64,000 nt of DNA. Source: a virus. A program made the translations under genes and the position numbers. The first letter of the stretch is position 1, and every line of letters starts with the position of its first letter. The notes under the pieces are model-generated. The model was not told where the DNA came from. It made no database searches and saw only the letters and a program-made list of their open reading frames with translations. The DNA is taken from the IMG/VR virus record IMGVR_UViG_3300042882_000327, positions 25,960-89,959 of that record; one strand, written 5' to 3'. Shown piece after piece: positions 24,555 to 33,468 of the stretch.

Positions 24555-26333
24555 CTATCCTTTCATGATATTTTCAATTTGAACTTCATCAATGGTTTCG
24601 CGTTCCATTAATAGTTCAGCCATTTGTTCAACTTTATTCCAATTTTTCTTTAAAATTCTTTCGGCGGCTTTATAATTCTTGTTAATCAAAACTTGAATTT
24701 CTTTTTGTACCAAAGTAGTGATTTCTTCCATTCCAGATTTTAATTGCGAGGAATTAGTTAATCCATTCATTTCTACAAATTTAATTGGCGGGACTTTTTT
24801 ACTCATTCCCCATTCAGTTACCATTTTAGTAGCAAGCGAAGTTGCACGTTCAATATCATTCGAAGCACCAGTAGTAACACCATCAAATCCAGCATAAATT
24901 TCCTCTGCAATCCTACCTCCATATAAAGAAGCAATTTGACTTTCCAATTTTATTTTACTAACTGAAACCGAATCTCTTTCTGGTAGGAACATAGTAATAC
25001 CAAGTGCTCTGCCGCGAGGAATGATAGAAACTTTATAAATCGGATCATGTTCTTTAGAAAAATATCCTACAACAGCGTGTCCAGCTTCATGTATTGCTGT
25101 AAGTTTTCGTTCATCTTCTGACATTGTAAATGTCTTTCTTTCAACGCCCATCAAAATCTTATCCTTGGCTTTTTCAAAATTATGTTTCGAAACAACATCA
25201 GAATCTTCTCTAGAAGCGAAAATAGTAGCTTCATTTACAAGATTGGCTAATTCTGCCCCAGAGAAGCCAGATGTTCCTCTAGCAATACTATGCAAATCCA
25301 CATCCTCGGACATAGGAATATTCTTTGTATGAACTTCAAGAATTTGAGTTCTGCCATTCAAATCCGGTAATCCAACCGCGATTTGACGATCAAATCTTCC
25401 GGGTCTTAATAATGCCTTATCTAAGATATCCGCACGATTTGTTGCGGCAATAACAATAATCCTAGAATTAGTACCAAATCCATCCATTTCTACCAGCAAT
25501 GCATTTAATGTTTGGTCGCGTTCGTCATTTGAAACCATACCAGAACTTCTTGATTTACCGACAGCATCAATCTCGTCAATGAATAAAATAGCAGATTCAT
25601 TTTTCTTCAATTCGACAAACATATCACGAACTCTAGAAGACCCCACACCAACAAACATTTCAACAAAGTCGGAACCGGAACAATAATAAAACGGTACACC
25701 AGCTTCATGAGCAACCGCTTTGGATAGCAATGTTTTACCAGTTCCGGGATCTCCTGTCAAGAGAACACCTTTCGGGACTTTACCGCCAAGCTTATTAAAT
25801 TTTTCGGGATTTCTAAGAAAATCAATAACTTCTCGTAGTTCATCTTTTGCTTCATCACAACCAGCAACATCGGCAAAGGTAACTTCATTGTGTTCATCTT
25901 TTTCGAGAAGTTTAGCTTTGGAATTTCCAATAGATCCTAATCTACTACCAGCCTGTCTCCTAGCAAACCAAATCCATGCACAAATTAATAATACAATAGG
26001 AATTGAGTTAATTAAAATATCCATCCAAATACTTCTCTTTGGAGGATCTAAAACTACAACATCTACATTATGTGATAATAAATCATTAATTAATTGTGGA
26101 TCATTATCTGGAGTATTAACTACAAACTCTTCGCCAGTTTTTGCAATAGCATGTAGACTACTTCCTTGAATCCTAACCTTAAAGATTCCATCGTGTTTAA
26201 CAATATTCAAAAATCTAGTATAAGATGGTTGATATTGTTGCATTATTGGCTTAGTCATTCTATTATAAAATGTTACCGCAGCAAATACTACAGCAAATAG
26301 AATAACTGCCTTGATTAAAATTTGTTTATTCAT
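24555..26333 (-). CDS. ftsH: FtsH-type membrane AAA+ zinc metalloprotease
   Basis: 592 residues and apparently complete. Two membrane segments (about 4-24 and 103-124) flank an 80-residue outer domain. The AAA domain has Walker A GDPGTGKT (194-201), pore loop FVEMFVGVGSS, Walker B ILFIDEIDA and the second region of homology ATNRADILDKALLRPGRFD; the protease has HEAGH (415-419) and a later GFDGVTTGASND. In bacteria FtsH degrades membrane and regulatory proteins at the inner membrane. Sits between gp55 and gp47 with 1-bp overlap to gp55. Unusual cargo for a T4-like. Confidence 0.95.
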   Translation of the reverse strand: MNKQILIKAVILFAVVFAAVTFYNRMTKPIMQQYQPSYTRFLNIVKHDGIFKVRIQGSSLHAIAKTGEEFVVNTPDNDPQLINDLLSHNVDVVVLDPPKRSIWMDILINSIPIVLLICAWIWFARRQAGSRLGSIGNSKAKLLEKDEHNEVTFADVAGCDEAKDELREVIDFLRNPEKFNKLGGKVPKGVLLTGDPGTGKTLLSKAVAHEAGVPFYYCSGSDFVEMFVGVGSSRVRDMFVELKKNESAILFIDEIDAVGKSRSSGMVSNDERDQTLNALLVEMDGFGTNSRIIVIAATNRADILDKALLRPGRFDRQIAVGLPDLNGRTQILEVHTKNIPMSEDVDLHSIARGTSGFSGAELANLVNEATIFASREDSDVVSKHNFEKAKDKILMGVERKTFTMSEDERKLTAIHEAGHAVVGYFSKEHDPIYKVSIIPRGRALGITMFLPERDSVSVSKIKLESQIASLYGGRIAEEIYAGFDGVTTGASNDIERATSLATKMVTEWGMSKKVPPIKFVEMNGLTNSSQLKSGMEEITTLVQKEIQVLINKNYKAAERILKKNWNKVEQMAELLMERETIDEVQIENIMKG

Positions 26334-26872
26334 TATTCTTCCTCTAGGAAATTTTCTAGACCCTTTTTCTTCTTGGAGTTCTCTTTCTTCTCCTTAACAT
26401 TAGATTCATACTGCTCAATAAATTCATACAGATTATCATAAATTTGAATTTGGTTTATTGTGCCATCACCGAGTTCTAATAACTCTTCTTCATCAAGAAT
26501 CCCAAAATTCTCGGTGGCTTTATATTTCACATATTGTTGTTTCTTTTCTTTTGCTATTCTTCTTACAAAAGCATACCAACAAATTTGGGTAAAATATGCA
26601 AATGGATTTGTTGACTTTGCCGGATCAAAATTCTCAAAATACATCAAACAATTTTCTATAGCATCCGAAACCATTTCGTCCTTATACGTATAACAGCAAA
26701 AATTAGGACGTTTCGCCAGATTCATAGCAATCTTTAAGAAACATTCACCAATATAATTGGGAATCCGGGGTTTCTTTTGTCCCGCGCTTTTAGAAACGTC
26801 CAAAGCGGTTTTATATTCGACAAGAGCTTTTAAAAAATCGTCATTATTAATATATTGTGTTGTAGTTTTCAA
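26333..26872 (-). CDS. gp55: gp55 late-transcription sigma factor
   Basis: 179 residues (T4: 185). YIGECFLKIAMNLAKRPNF, then DEMVSDAIENCLMYFENFDP and NPFAYFTQICWYAFVRRIAKEK form the sigma region 2-like core of gp55. It directs RNA polymerase to TATAAATA promoters, many of which are visible in this window. No ATG fits; the TTG at 26872 is the start, with AGGAG 7 nt upstream and an early promoter 26 nt before it. Confidence 0.95.
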   Translation of the reverse strand: MKTTTQYINNDDFLKALVEYKTALDVSKSAGQKKPRIPNYIGECFLKIAMNLAKRPNFCCYTYKDEMVSDAIENCLMYFENFDPAKSTNPFAYFTQICWYAFVRRIAKEKKQQYVKYKATENFGILDEEELLELGDGTINQIQIYDNLYEFIEQYESNVKEKKENSKKKKGLENFLEEE

Positions 26873-26904
26873 TTTATTCTCCTAATAATCCTACTCATTG
26901 TATT

Positions 26905-26933
26905 ATTATACCGCACTAATCGAAATAAGTAAA
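26905..26933 (-). promoter_or_regulatory. Early-type sigma70 promoter for gp55/ftsH
   Basis: TTTACT (26928-26933), 17 nt, TATAAT (26905-26910), with the shared CCTTTACTT flank. Predicted +1 near 26898 gives a 26-nt leader with a strong ribosome site before the gp55 TTG. The 132-bp gap holds nothing else convincing. Confidence 0.8.
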
Positions 26934-27004
26934 GGAAAAAATAATTCTTGACTTTTCCAAAAAATAGTAAGATAATAAGTATGTATTCAGTTGATGTACA
27001 ATCT

Positions 27005-27379
27005 TTAATGCATCTTGTTTAAGCTCTTAGCATCCATACCTTCTAGCATAAGTTTTATATCTTTTTTATCTATTTCTGTCTTTTCTTCTTTTTCGAATTC
27101 GAAATCATTCAAGAAGTTAAGATAATATTCTTTAAAGTCTTGTTTTGGTTCTAACAGCAATAAAACCTCTGACAGAGGTAAAACTGCAAAGTTATTTTCC
27201 AACAAATTTAATGGTAGCCAGAAACTCAACATCATTTCTTGTGTATCTTCTTTAGTGTTGAAAGTTAAAAGAACATTCAACGGATACGTTAATCTGATGG
27301 TATCTGACTTTAAATCTTTTTCTACAAAAGAAATAATATCTTCTCCGCTTCTCAATCTTACAAATTTGATATGTCCCAT
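27005..27379 (-). CDS. Small LSm-like conserved phage protein (paralogue of 13399-13707)
   Basis: 124 residues. KFVRLRSGEDIISFVEKDL, then TIRLTYPLNVLL is a version of the SGEDI pattern also seen at 13399-13707. The middle (MMLSFWLPLNLLE...FAVLPLSEVLLLLEP) is hydrophobic beta; the tail is charged and probably flexible. Function unknown. GAGA lies 6-8 nt before the ATG; it precedes the gp55 promoter region, so it is the last gene of the uvsY-uvsW transcript. Confidence 0.62.
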   Translation of the reverse strand: MGHIKFVRLRSGEDIISFVEKDLKSDTIRLTYPLNVLLTFNTKEDTQEMMLSFWLPLNLLENNFAVLPLSEVLLLLEPKQDFKEYYLNFLNDFEFEKEEKTEIDKKDIKLMLEGMDAKSLNKMH

Positions 27380-27389
27380 AATTGTCTCT

Positions 27390-28889
27390 TTAAGAAAAAT
27401 CTACATTAATAATTTTATAATCAAATTGTTCTTGATTATATGTTTTTATACGTTCTAAGAAATGAGAGAGTACAAAATTTTGATGTTTACCTACGCTTAG
27501 ATTATCAACAATATCATATAGAGTTGCAACATCTTTTGATTCGTGAAGACGCAAAATTCTTCCTATTGATTGAAGATTTCTGATTCTAGATTTTCCTGAA
27601 ATTGCAGAAATAATATTATGAAGATTTTTAATTGACACTCCAGTGCTCATTGTACCATAACTCGCTACGATAATAGCATTTAATTCCGATTCCATAATTT
27701 GACGAATCTTTTCTCTTTCGTCACCAGCAATGCCTCCGTGAATAAAATATACGTTTCTATTATTAAGATGTTTTGAATTTTTAATCATTTCGTATATTAC
27801 TTTTCCGTGAGTTTCTACAAAATTAAATAGAATGATTGTATTTTTATCCAAAGAAAGAGATAGGTTTTTAATAAATGTATTTCTCTTGGTATTTGATACT
27901 AGATACTTTATCTCTTCTTGATATTTGAATTTTTTAATTGCTTTGCAAGTTTCTTTATCATATTTTAATACCAGACATTTGATATTAAATGCTGCAACTT
28001 GTTTTCTATCTATTAGTTCTTTTGTAGTTATCAGTTTATTAATAGGACCAAATAATCCAATTAATGTTTTTTCATTAACTTTTAAATTATCTAAAGTTCC
28101 TGTTAATCCTATTCTATAAGAAGCGTTAGTACATCTTTCTAATATACCAGTCAAAGAAGTAGCTTTGGCTGTATGAACTTCATCTGTAATAACAAAATCA
28201 TATTGAGTAAAAAAGTTATTTTCTTTTATAGTATGAAGCGATTGCCATGTAGAAATAGTTATAATCTTGCTTGCATTTTTATCCTGTCCTTGATATATTT
28301 TATGGACATGTTTATCGCAATCCCAACAATTAAAATGAGAATAATCTTGAAAATCCGAATATAATTGATGAACTAATGATATACTAGGAACTATAATAAG
28401 TCCTTTTAATCCAGAATCAGACAAAAATTTGGCAATAAGATATATCGTAAGAGATTTGCCAGAAGAGGTCGGACTTAATATCAATTGTCTTTTATTGGAA
28501 ACAGCATCAACAAATCCTTTTATTTGATAATCTCTAGGCTCTATTTCTTGTCCTTTTGATGATGGTTTTGTATTTTTTATGAAGTTTTCTGCGTCGAGTT
28601 CTAATCGTTTGGATTTTAAATTATCGGAAATTTCATAAGTATAGTCTCTGCTTTTACAGAAAGCAATTACCTGATTAAATAATCCAAAATATAGTTCTCC
28701 CCTATTTTTAGATGTTAATCTCAATAGTCTTAACTTCCCATCCCACATCTTAGCTCTATATTTTGGATGATATTTATAACCTTCCGCATAAAATGTAAAT
28801 ACATCTTGTAATTCATATAGAGTTGATTGTTCTCCGGAAACTATTATATAACTCTCATTTTTCTTTTCTATATGTAAATCAGCCATCAT
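27390..28889 (-). CDS. uvsW: UvsW recombination helicase (SF2)
   Basis: 499 residues. The N-terminal UvsW domain (YELQDVFTFYAEGYKYHPKY, MWDGKLRLL) precedes helicase motifs: I PTSSGKSLT, II DEVHTAKA, III GLTGTLDN, V ASYGTMSTGVSI and VI QSIGRILRLH. It unwinds branched DNA and R-loops, shutting off origin replication and processing recombination forks. ATG overlaps the uvsY stop. A TATAAATA near 28771 is coding coincidence. Confidence 0.95.
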   Translation of the reverse strand: MMADLHIEKKNESYIIVSGEQSTLYELQDVFTFYAEGYKYHPKYRAKMWDGKLRLLRLTSKNRGELYFGLFNQVIAFCKSRDYTYEISDNLKSKRLELDAENFIKNTKPSSKGQEIEPRDYQIKGFVDAVSNKRQLILSPTSSGKSLTIYLIAKFLSDSGLKGLIIVPSISLVHQLYSDFQDYSHFNCWDCDKHVHKIYQGQDKNASKIITISTWQSLHTIKENNFFTQYDFVITDEVHTAKATSLTGILERCTNASYRIGLTGTLDNLKVNEKTLIGLFGPINKLITTKELIDRKQVAAFNIKCLVLKYDKETCKAIKKFKYQEEIKYLVSNTKRNTFIKNLSLSLDKNTIILFNFVETHGKVIYEMIKNSKHLNNRNVYFIHGGIAGDEREKIRQIMESELNAIIVASYGTMSTGVSIKNLHNIISAISGKSRIRNLQSIGRILRLHESKDVATLYDIVDNLSVGKHQNFVLSHFLERIKTYNQEQFDYKIINVDFS

Positions 28890-29323
28890 GCACCCGATAA
28901 AAATTTCTCATAATCAACCAAGGTTTTAAGTTGCCAAGTCCTTGATTTGAGTTCGTTTAAAATAGATTCACAGGTAGAAATGACCTGATCGTGATATATC
29001 TTTTTTTGGAGGAGTTTGATTAGAATTTCATCACAATTCAAATATTTTTCTAACCCAGTTTTTGTGACATGAAGATCAAATTGTTCCCATCCATATTCTT
29101 CTAGTGATTCTTGATCTAGTTGTCCAAGGTAATATTCAGAGCGAATATTTTTCATTTTATCGTAATCGAATTTGGCTTTAAAAGAAGCCATTTTGTGTTC
29201 ATTAAGATACTTAATATATTTGGCATGTAATTTTGGAATGCCAATCAATTCAAGTTTTATCTTTCCTTCATCAATAACACAATCTTGCGCCCATTCTTCA
29301 AGCAATTGTTCCAGTTTTATCAT
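28886..29323 (-). CDS. uvsY: UvsY recombination mediator
   Basis: 145 residues (T4: 137), helical. IKLEQLLEEWAQDCVIDEGKI and the KYLNEHKMASFKAKFDYDKMK...YYLGQL segment match UvsY; the C-terminal half has ESILNELKSRTWQLKTLVDYEKF, like T4 KSRGFAIKHIQDMRAFE. It loads UvsX on gp32-coated ssDNA, so it is the partner of the split-intein UvsX encoded at 9068-10785. ATGA-type coupling to uvsW. Confidence 0.88.
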   Translation of the reverse strand: MIKLEQLLEEWAQDCVIDEGKIKLELIGIPKLHAKYIKYLNEHKMASFKAKFDYDKMKNIRSEYYLGQLDQESLEEYGWEQFDLHVTKTGLEKYLNCDEILIKLLQKKIYHDQVISTCESILNELKSRTWQLKTLVDYEKFLSGA

Positions 29324-29339
29324 AATATAGTCTCATAAT

Positions 29340-29870
29340 TTAAATACGTTCAAAGTTATATAGTTGATATTTAAACGACGCTTTTGCAGTTAAAATATCA
29401 TCTGCGCTTTGTGCCGAACTCATAGTTATTCCGGATAACGAAACCGGAAAAACATCTACAAATTTAACATTGGTTTTAAAATTATTTAGTGCCGTTAATG
29501 TAGACATATATGCATCCGAATATTGAGGAGTCATAGATTTCATAGTAATTATAGACTCTCTATTCAAGGTTTTATATTCCTCAAAAGAACACGGAAAAGA
29601 ATATTTTCTAATCCAATCATGAATCACTTGCCATGACCAAAGTTCCTCGTCTACAATGAATTCGATATCCAATGTTTCATAAATTGCTTTATCTCCGGGT
29701 CTATACAAATCTACAAATGGTGTAGATTGTGTTACTGGCGTAGATGATATTCCCGGAATATTGACAGATCTGCAGAAATAAGTTACACTACTAATTCTCG
29801 GAAAAATAATCTGAAACTTTGTAGATTGTAAATAATTAGAATTCGGTGGATTTCTGGTTAATGCTGACAT
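29340..29870 (-). CDS. Tail tube-like structural protein in the gene 3 position
   Basis: 176 residues from the ATG at 29870. The longer frame to 29909 is excluded because a late promoter lies inside it. SKFQIIFPRI-type strand (TKFQIIFPRISSVTYFC), VNIPGIS, TPFVDLYRPGDKAIYETLDIEFIVDE and SWQVIHDWIRKYSFP are a widespread aquatic T4-like family whose tube-like fold resembles gp19/gp54. Genome position after gene 23 fits the gene annotated as gp3 (tail completion) in relatives; I keep the symbol blank. Confidence 0.68.
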   Translation of the reverse strand: MSALTRNPPNSNYLQSTKFQIIFPRISSVTYFCRSVNIPGISSTPVTQSTPFVDLYRPGDKAIYETLDIEFIVDEELWSWQVIHDWIRKYSFPCSFEEYKTLNRESIITMKSMTPQYSDAYMSTLTALNNFKTNVKFVDVFPVSLSGITMSSAQSADDILTAKASFKYQLYNFERI

Positions 29871-29896
29871 ATTATTTTTATAGGTAAATAAAGTAG

Positions 29897-29904
29897 TATT
29901 TATA
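29897..29904 (-). promoter_or_regulatory. T4-type late promoter
   Basis: Exact TATAAATA on the minus strand, 27 nt before the ATG of the tail tube-like gene. Decides the start of that gene. Confidence 0.75.
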
Positions 29905-29944
29905 AACAATATAAAGGATGGGTTTGTAAAAAAATTAGATTAAT

Positions 29945-29972
29945 AAAAAAAGGGAGCCGAAGCTCCCTTTTT
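29945..29972 (-). terminator. Rho-independent terminator of gene 23
   Basis: Stem GGGAGC/GCTCCC extended by five A-T pairs, UUCG loop, followed by a run of seven T on the minus strand. The same core is used after gene 18 (38576-38602). Confidence 0.92.
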
Positions 29973-29992
29973 GTTTTCCGTTTTAAACGGTA

Positions 29993-31273
29993 TTACATAA
30001 TATTGCGAACGGCAAAGATTCTGTAATAAACGTTCTTACGAGCAGTTAGTCTACCTTGACCAACATCTAGACCTTCCGCAAATGGGTTTGCAACCATTCC
30101 GTAACGAGTCTTGAAGCCAATCTTAGGTTGGAAAGTAGCTGGATCAACTGCACGAACCATTTGTAGAGGAACGTATGGGCAGTAGAATAGACCAGCATCA
30201 TAAGGGGAAGTACCCTTATAACCAACTGTAACTAGTTCAGTACCAGCAGACATACCGCCGAAGTAAGGATCGATATAGACCTTAATACGACCATGTAGCA
30301 TACCAGCATAGGTGTTACCAGTATCGTCAACTTGTAGATCAGCAGATAGTGCTGGGGTGTATTGTAGAACACCAGCCATAGCTAGAGCGGAAGCTACGTC
30401 AGAAGAAACGATAAGGATATTACCTTTCCCTCTACGAGTTTCTTTTGCAATTGCGTTGGCTTCTCTTTCGATATGATAGATTAGACCTTTGAAACGTTCA
30501 ACGGACCAACGACCATTAGAGTCGGTATCTAGATCGAACACACCAGGAGTTACAGTACCCCATTGAGCACCAGGCTTTGCAACTTGGTAAATGGTACGGA
30601 TAACTTCACGGTTGATTTCAGCAAGAATTTCTGTAGAAAGAATATTGCTTAGTTCGGTTTCTGCATCTAGACCATGAATTGCTTTTAGGTCTTGTGCTAG
30701 TTCGATTGAATATTCAGCCTTTAACGCACGAGTGTTAGCTGTTACAGTAACCTTGTCGATTGTAACTGCCATGTTTGCAGGTTCAATACCTTCACCAGTA
30801 GCAGTAGACATTCCTTTACCAGAAGTAAAGATATCGGTATTAGCGATATTAGCAACTGGGTTATTGGAAGTGTCAGAATCGTAACCACGACCGATAATAC
30901 CAGAGAAAATGGTATTAGCTTCGTTGTAGAATGCTTCGTTATTGTTTTGTGAAGTATAACGTGAACGTAGAGCAAAGATTAGTCCAGTAGGACCAGTCAT
31001 TGGCTGTACACCAGCAACATCATACGCAATTAGGTTAGGAAGCGAACGACGAACTAGACTGATTAGAATAGGATCGAAGTTTTGGATTCCACCAGCAACG
31101 TTAGTTGGTGCGGTTTCGTTAATGGCCTGACGTTCAGCATCCATAGCTTTTTGTTGGTTCTCAAGAACCATAGCTGTGACTGCCTTCTTGTAGGGGTCTT
31201 TAATTGGGTCTAGTTCTGGATGTTCCAGAATTGGACTCCACTTGTTTACAACTTCTTCTTCGTTTAAATACAT
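29993..31273 (-). CDS. gp23: gp23 major capsid protein
   Basis: 426 residues (T4: 521). IQNFDPILISLVRRSLPNLIAYD, then VAGVQPMTGPTGLIFALRSRY is diagnostic, as is KAEYSIELAQDLKAIHGLDAE and the C-terminal KIGFKTRYGMVANPFAE. Residues 51-53 INE before TAPTN match the [LI]xE site of the gp21 protease, so the mature form probably starts at Thr54. Late promoter and TAAGGAG upstream, strong terminator downstream: the typical high-output unit. Confidence 0.97.
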   Translation of the reverse strand: MYLNEEEVVNKWSPILEHPELDPIKDPYKKAVTAMVLENQQKAMDAERQAINETAPTNVAGGIQNFDPILISLVRRSLPNLIAYDVAGVQPMTGPTGLIFALRSRYTSQNNNEAFYNEANTIFSGIIGRGYDSDTSNNPVANIANTDIFTSGKGMSTATGEGIEPANMAVTIDKVTVTANTRALKAEYSIELAQDLKAIHGLDAETELSNILSTEILAEINREVIRTIYQVAKPGAQWGTVTPGVFDLDTDSNGRWSVERFKGLIYHIEREANAIAKETRRGKGNILIVSSDVASALAMAGVLQYTPALSADLQVDDTGNTYAGMLHGRIKVYIDPYFGGMSAGTELVTVGYKGTSPYDAGLFYCPYVPLQMVRAVDPATFQPKIGFKTRYGMVANPFAEGLDVGQGRLTARKNVYYRIFAVRNIM

Positions 31274-31305
31274 TGTAGGTTTCTCCTTAATAAAATATTA
31301 TTTAA

Positions 31306-31313
31306 TATTTATA
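31306..31313 (-). promoter_or_regulatory. T4-type late promoter for gene 23
   Basis: Exact TATAAATA on the minus strand, 33 nt before the ATG, just after the gene 22 stop. Confidence 0.85.
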
Positions 31314-31318
31314 AAAAA

Positions 31319-32713
31319 TTAAAATTTAGCGAGTCTAGTAATCTTGTTAACATAAGATTCGATTAAGGGATCGACTACTTTAGTCGTATTGTCTTCATCG
31401 ATTTCAATCATGTCGTTTAAAGAATCTGTAGATGCTGTTCTGATTTCTGTTGGGAAATAGCTTTCCTTGATAGAAACTAATTTTTCTGAAAAATCTTCTT
31501 CAGAAACGAACTCAACATTCTTAGCTAGTGCTCTAACTTTCTCAGCTTGAGATAGTGTTAGACCTTCACATGCTAGATGAACTACTTCTTCTTTTCTGTG
31601 TTCGGATAGAGACTTCTTTAGATCAATATTCTTTAGATGTTGTTCATTGATTTGATCTTCTAGCTCTTCAACGCGATCAGCTAGTTGTTCAACGATATCA
31701 ACTTTATCTTCTGGAATATCAATATAATGTTCTACGAACACATTCTTTAATGCTCCGATGAAATCTTCTACGATCTCAGAACGAAGTCCTTTTTCGATAG
31801 CTAATTCATTTTCAGCCATCCAATTTTCAACAACGTAGTCTAGGTAAGAATCTAGCTTAGATGCAAAATCTTCCTTAACTACTTCTAGAGTTTCTTCAAA
31901 CTCAGCAATATACTTTTCTTCTAGTTCAGAAGCGATTTCTTCAACACGAGCTTCAACAGCCGCTTCGAAGATCATAGAAGCCTTTTCTTTGAATTCTTCA
32001 GAAAGGTTTTCGCCAGAAAGCATGGCATCAACGTCTTCTTTAACCTTCATTTTCATTTCGTCTTTCTTTGCTTTTTTTGCTTTCTTATTTTCTTCTTCGT
32101 CTTCGTCTTCATCGTCATAGGAATCGCAACTGTCGCCTTCCATGATTCTTACTGCTTCGTCTTTATCGCAACCATATTTTTCCATGAAAGATTCATCTTC
32201 CATATTTTCTAAGTCTTCCATAACTTCTTCAATGGTAGCTTCTTCCAATTCTTCCTCTTCTTCGTACTCTTCTTCTTCTTCTCCTTCGCAAGCTGCAACA
32301 GCTTTAGGATTGCCTTGCTTCTTGACGGAAGCTAGAGTGGCCTTAGTACGTTCGCCCTTTTCGGCGGATTTAGAAGTTTCTGGTTCGATTTCTGGGGACT
32401 TAGCTAGATCAGAACGACCAGCCTTTTCGCCTGGTTGAGTTGATAACTTCTTCATTGGTTCGGAACCAACTGGTGGGGTTTTACCCGGAGCAGTTGCTGT
32501 AGGAACTCCATTAGTAGGATCTAGAGCACTGTCATCAGTTGAATAACCATTTCTACCAATATCTTTTGTAGACTGCTGTGGAGCAGTTACGCTTGGCTTA
32601 TATCCATCTCCGAAAGATGCAGATGGAGCAGCCTTTTTGCTGGCAGCAAGATTAGCAGAAGCATCACCTTCTAGAATCTTTGCAGCAGCTTCAGATAAAT
32701 TTAATTTAGACAT
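31319..32713 (-). CDS. gp22: gp22 prohead core scaffold
   Basis: 464 residues, longer than T4 gp22 (269) but as in aquatic relatives. Middle third is very acidic (EEEEEYEEEEELEE, YDDEDEDEEE) and then mostly helical: KVKEDVDAMLSGENLSEEFKEKASMIFEAAVEARV and VEQLADRVEELEDQINEQHLK. Many [LI]xE sites allow degradation by gp21 during maturation. N-terminal 130 residues are Pro/Ser/Thr-rich and look disordered. Lies between genes 21 and 23, as in T4. Confidence 0.93.
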   Translation of the reverse strand: MSKLNLSEAAAKILEGDASANLAASKKAAPSASFGDGYKPSVTAPQQSTKDIGRNGYSTDDSALDPTNGVPTATAPGKTPPVGSEPMKKLSTQPGEKAGRSDLAKSPEIEPETSKSAEKGERTKATLASVKKQGNPKAVAACEGEEEEEYEEEEELEEATIEEVMEDLENMEDESFMEKYGCDKDEAVRIMEGDSCDSYDDEDEDEEENKKAKKAKKDEMKMKVKEDVDAMLSGENLSEEFKEKASMIFEAAVEARVEEIASELEEKYIAEFEETLEVVKEDFASKLDSYLDYVVENWMAENELAIEKGLRSEIVEDFIGALKNVFVEHYIDIPEDKVDIVEQLADRVEELEDQINEQHLKNIDLKKSLSEHRKEEVVHLACEGLTLSQAEKVRALAKNVEFVSEEDFSEKLVSIKESYFPTEIRTASTDSLNDMIEIDEDNTTKVVDPLIESYVNKITRLAKF

Positions 32714-32753
32714 TTATAATCTCCTTAAATATGCTTAAATATATTATATAAGT

Positions 32754-32761
32754 TATTTATA
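32754..32761 (-). promoter_or_regulatory. T4-type late promoter for gene 22
   Basis: Exact TATAAATA on the minus strand, 41 nt before the gene 22 ATG, in the 61-bp gap after gene 21. Confidence 0.8.
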
Positions 32762-32774
32762 AGAATGGATTTTT

Positions 32775-33440
32775 TTACAATCTATTCATATAGTTTTCAA
32801 AAATCTTTAAAGCTACTGCTTCAATATCTTTTGATTTTACTTTCTTCAATGTTTGCTTCGCTTCTTCTCTGTACTGTTGTACCCAACCTTTGCCATCGAC
32901 AAACATCCACTCGGCATCTTCCATAATGCCATCAACCCAACAGGACAATCCTGATGGTTGTAGAACTGCATCTACACAAGAAATTGTAAAGTCTCCTTGT
33001 ACAACTTTAATACCATTCTCTCCTTCTTTAATAGAACCTAATGCTCTAGAAGAACAACCAAAAGAAACTCCTCCCTCGATTAGAGCTTGTAGTTCTTTTC
33101 CTGCGGCGGTTTCTAAAATTTTCGCTTTACCATAAACATCTCCTTTATCGGAACCTTTTCTTTCCAATCTAAGTTCTGTGATGATGTGAGAAATCTTGCC
33201 TTCGGAAATTCTTGGACTATCTTCGTGGCCCAATGTACCAACCGCTCTATTACGATCTACATAATCTTCAATATATTTCTCTACCGCTGGAAACATTACG
33301 TTTTCTTGATAGATTCTATTGTTTCTGTTAGCAACTCCCCATTCCATAAATGGACCTTGGATATAATAATTCTTTTTTCCAGAAGCAGTAGATTCTGTCA
33401 AAACTTCAAAATCTTCTATATCTTCTCTTAGTAATTTCAT
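32775..33440 (-). CDS. gp21: gp21 prohead maturation protease
   Basis: 221 residues (T4: 212). GPFMEWGVANRNNRIY, the catalytic LGHEDSPRI (His) and GVSFGCSSRALG (Ser) are those of the U9/S78-type phage prohead proteases. It cleaves scaffold and capsid proteins after [L/I]xE. Its predicted targets here include gp22, gp23 and the 35318-36217 protein. AGAGGAA is 7 nt before the ATG. Confidence 0.95.
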   Translation of the reverse strand: MKLLREDIEDFEVLTESTASGKKNYYIQGPFMEWGVANRNNRIYQENVMFPAVEKYIEDYVDRNRAVGTLGHEDSPRISEGKISHIITELRLERKGSDKGDVYGKAKILETAAGKELQALIEGGVSFGCSSRALGSIKEGENGIKVVQGDFTISCVDAVLQPSGLSCWVDGIMEDAEWMFVDGKGWVQQYREEAKQTLKKVKSKDIEAVALKIFENYMNRL

Positions 33441-33468
33441 TTATATTCCTCTTTAATTTGAAATTGTT

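Noticed and set aside
25720-26169. 149-codon plus-strand frame opposite ftsH
   Set aside because: FtsH motifs are intact on the minus strand over the same bases; no start signal for the plus frame.
26948-26976. Plus-strand TTGACT-17-GATAAT in the gp55 upstream gap
   Set aside because: Only a 13-codon frame and antisense sequence lie downstream; hexamers are imperfect in an AT-rich stretch.
28771-28778. TATAAATA on the minus strand inside uvsW
   Set aside because: Lies in conserved codons near the UvsW N-terminus (Tyr-Lys-Tyr region), far from a gene start; coincidence.
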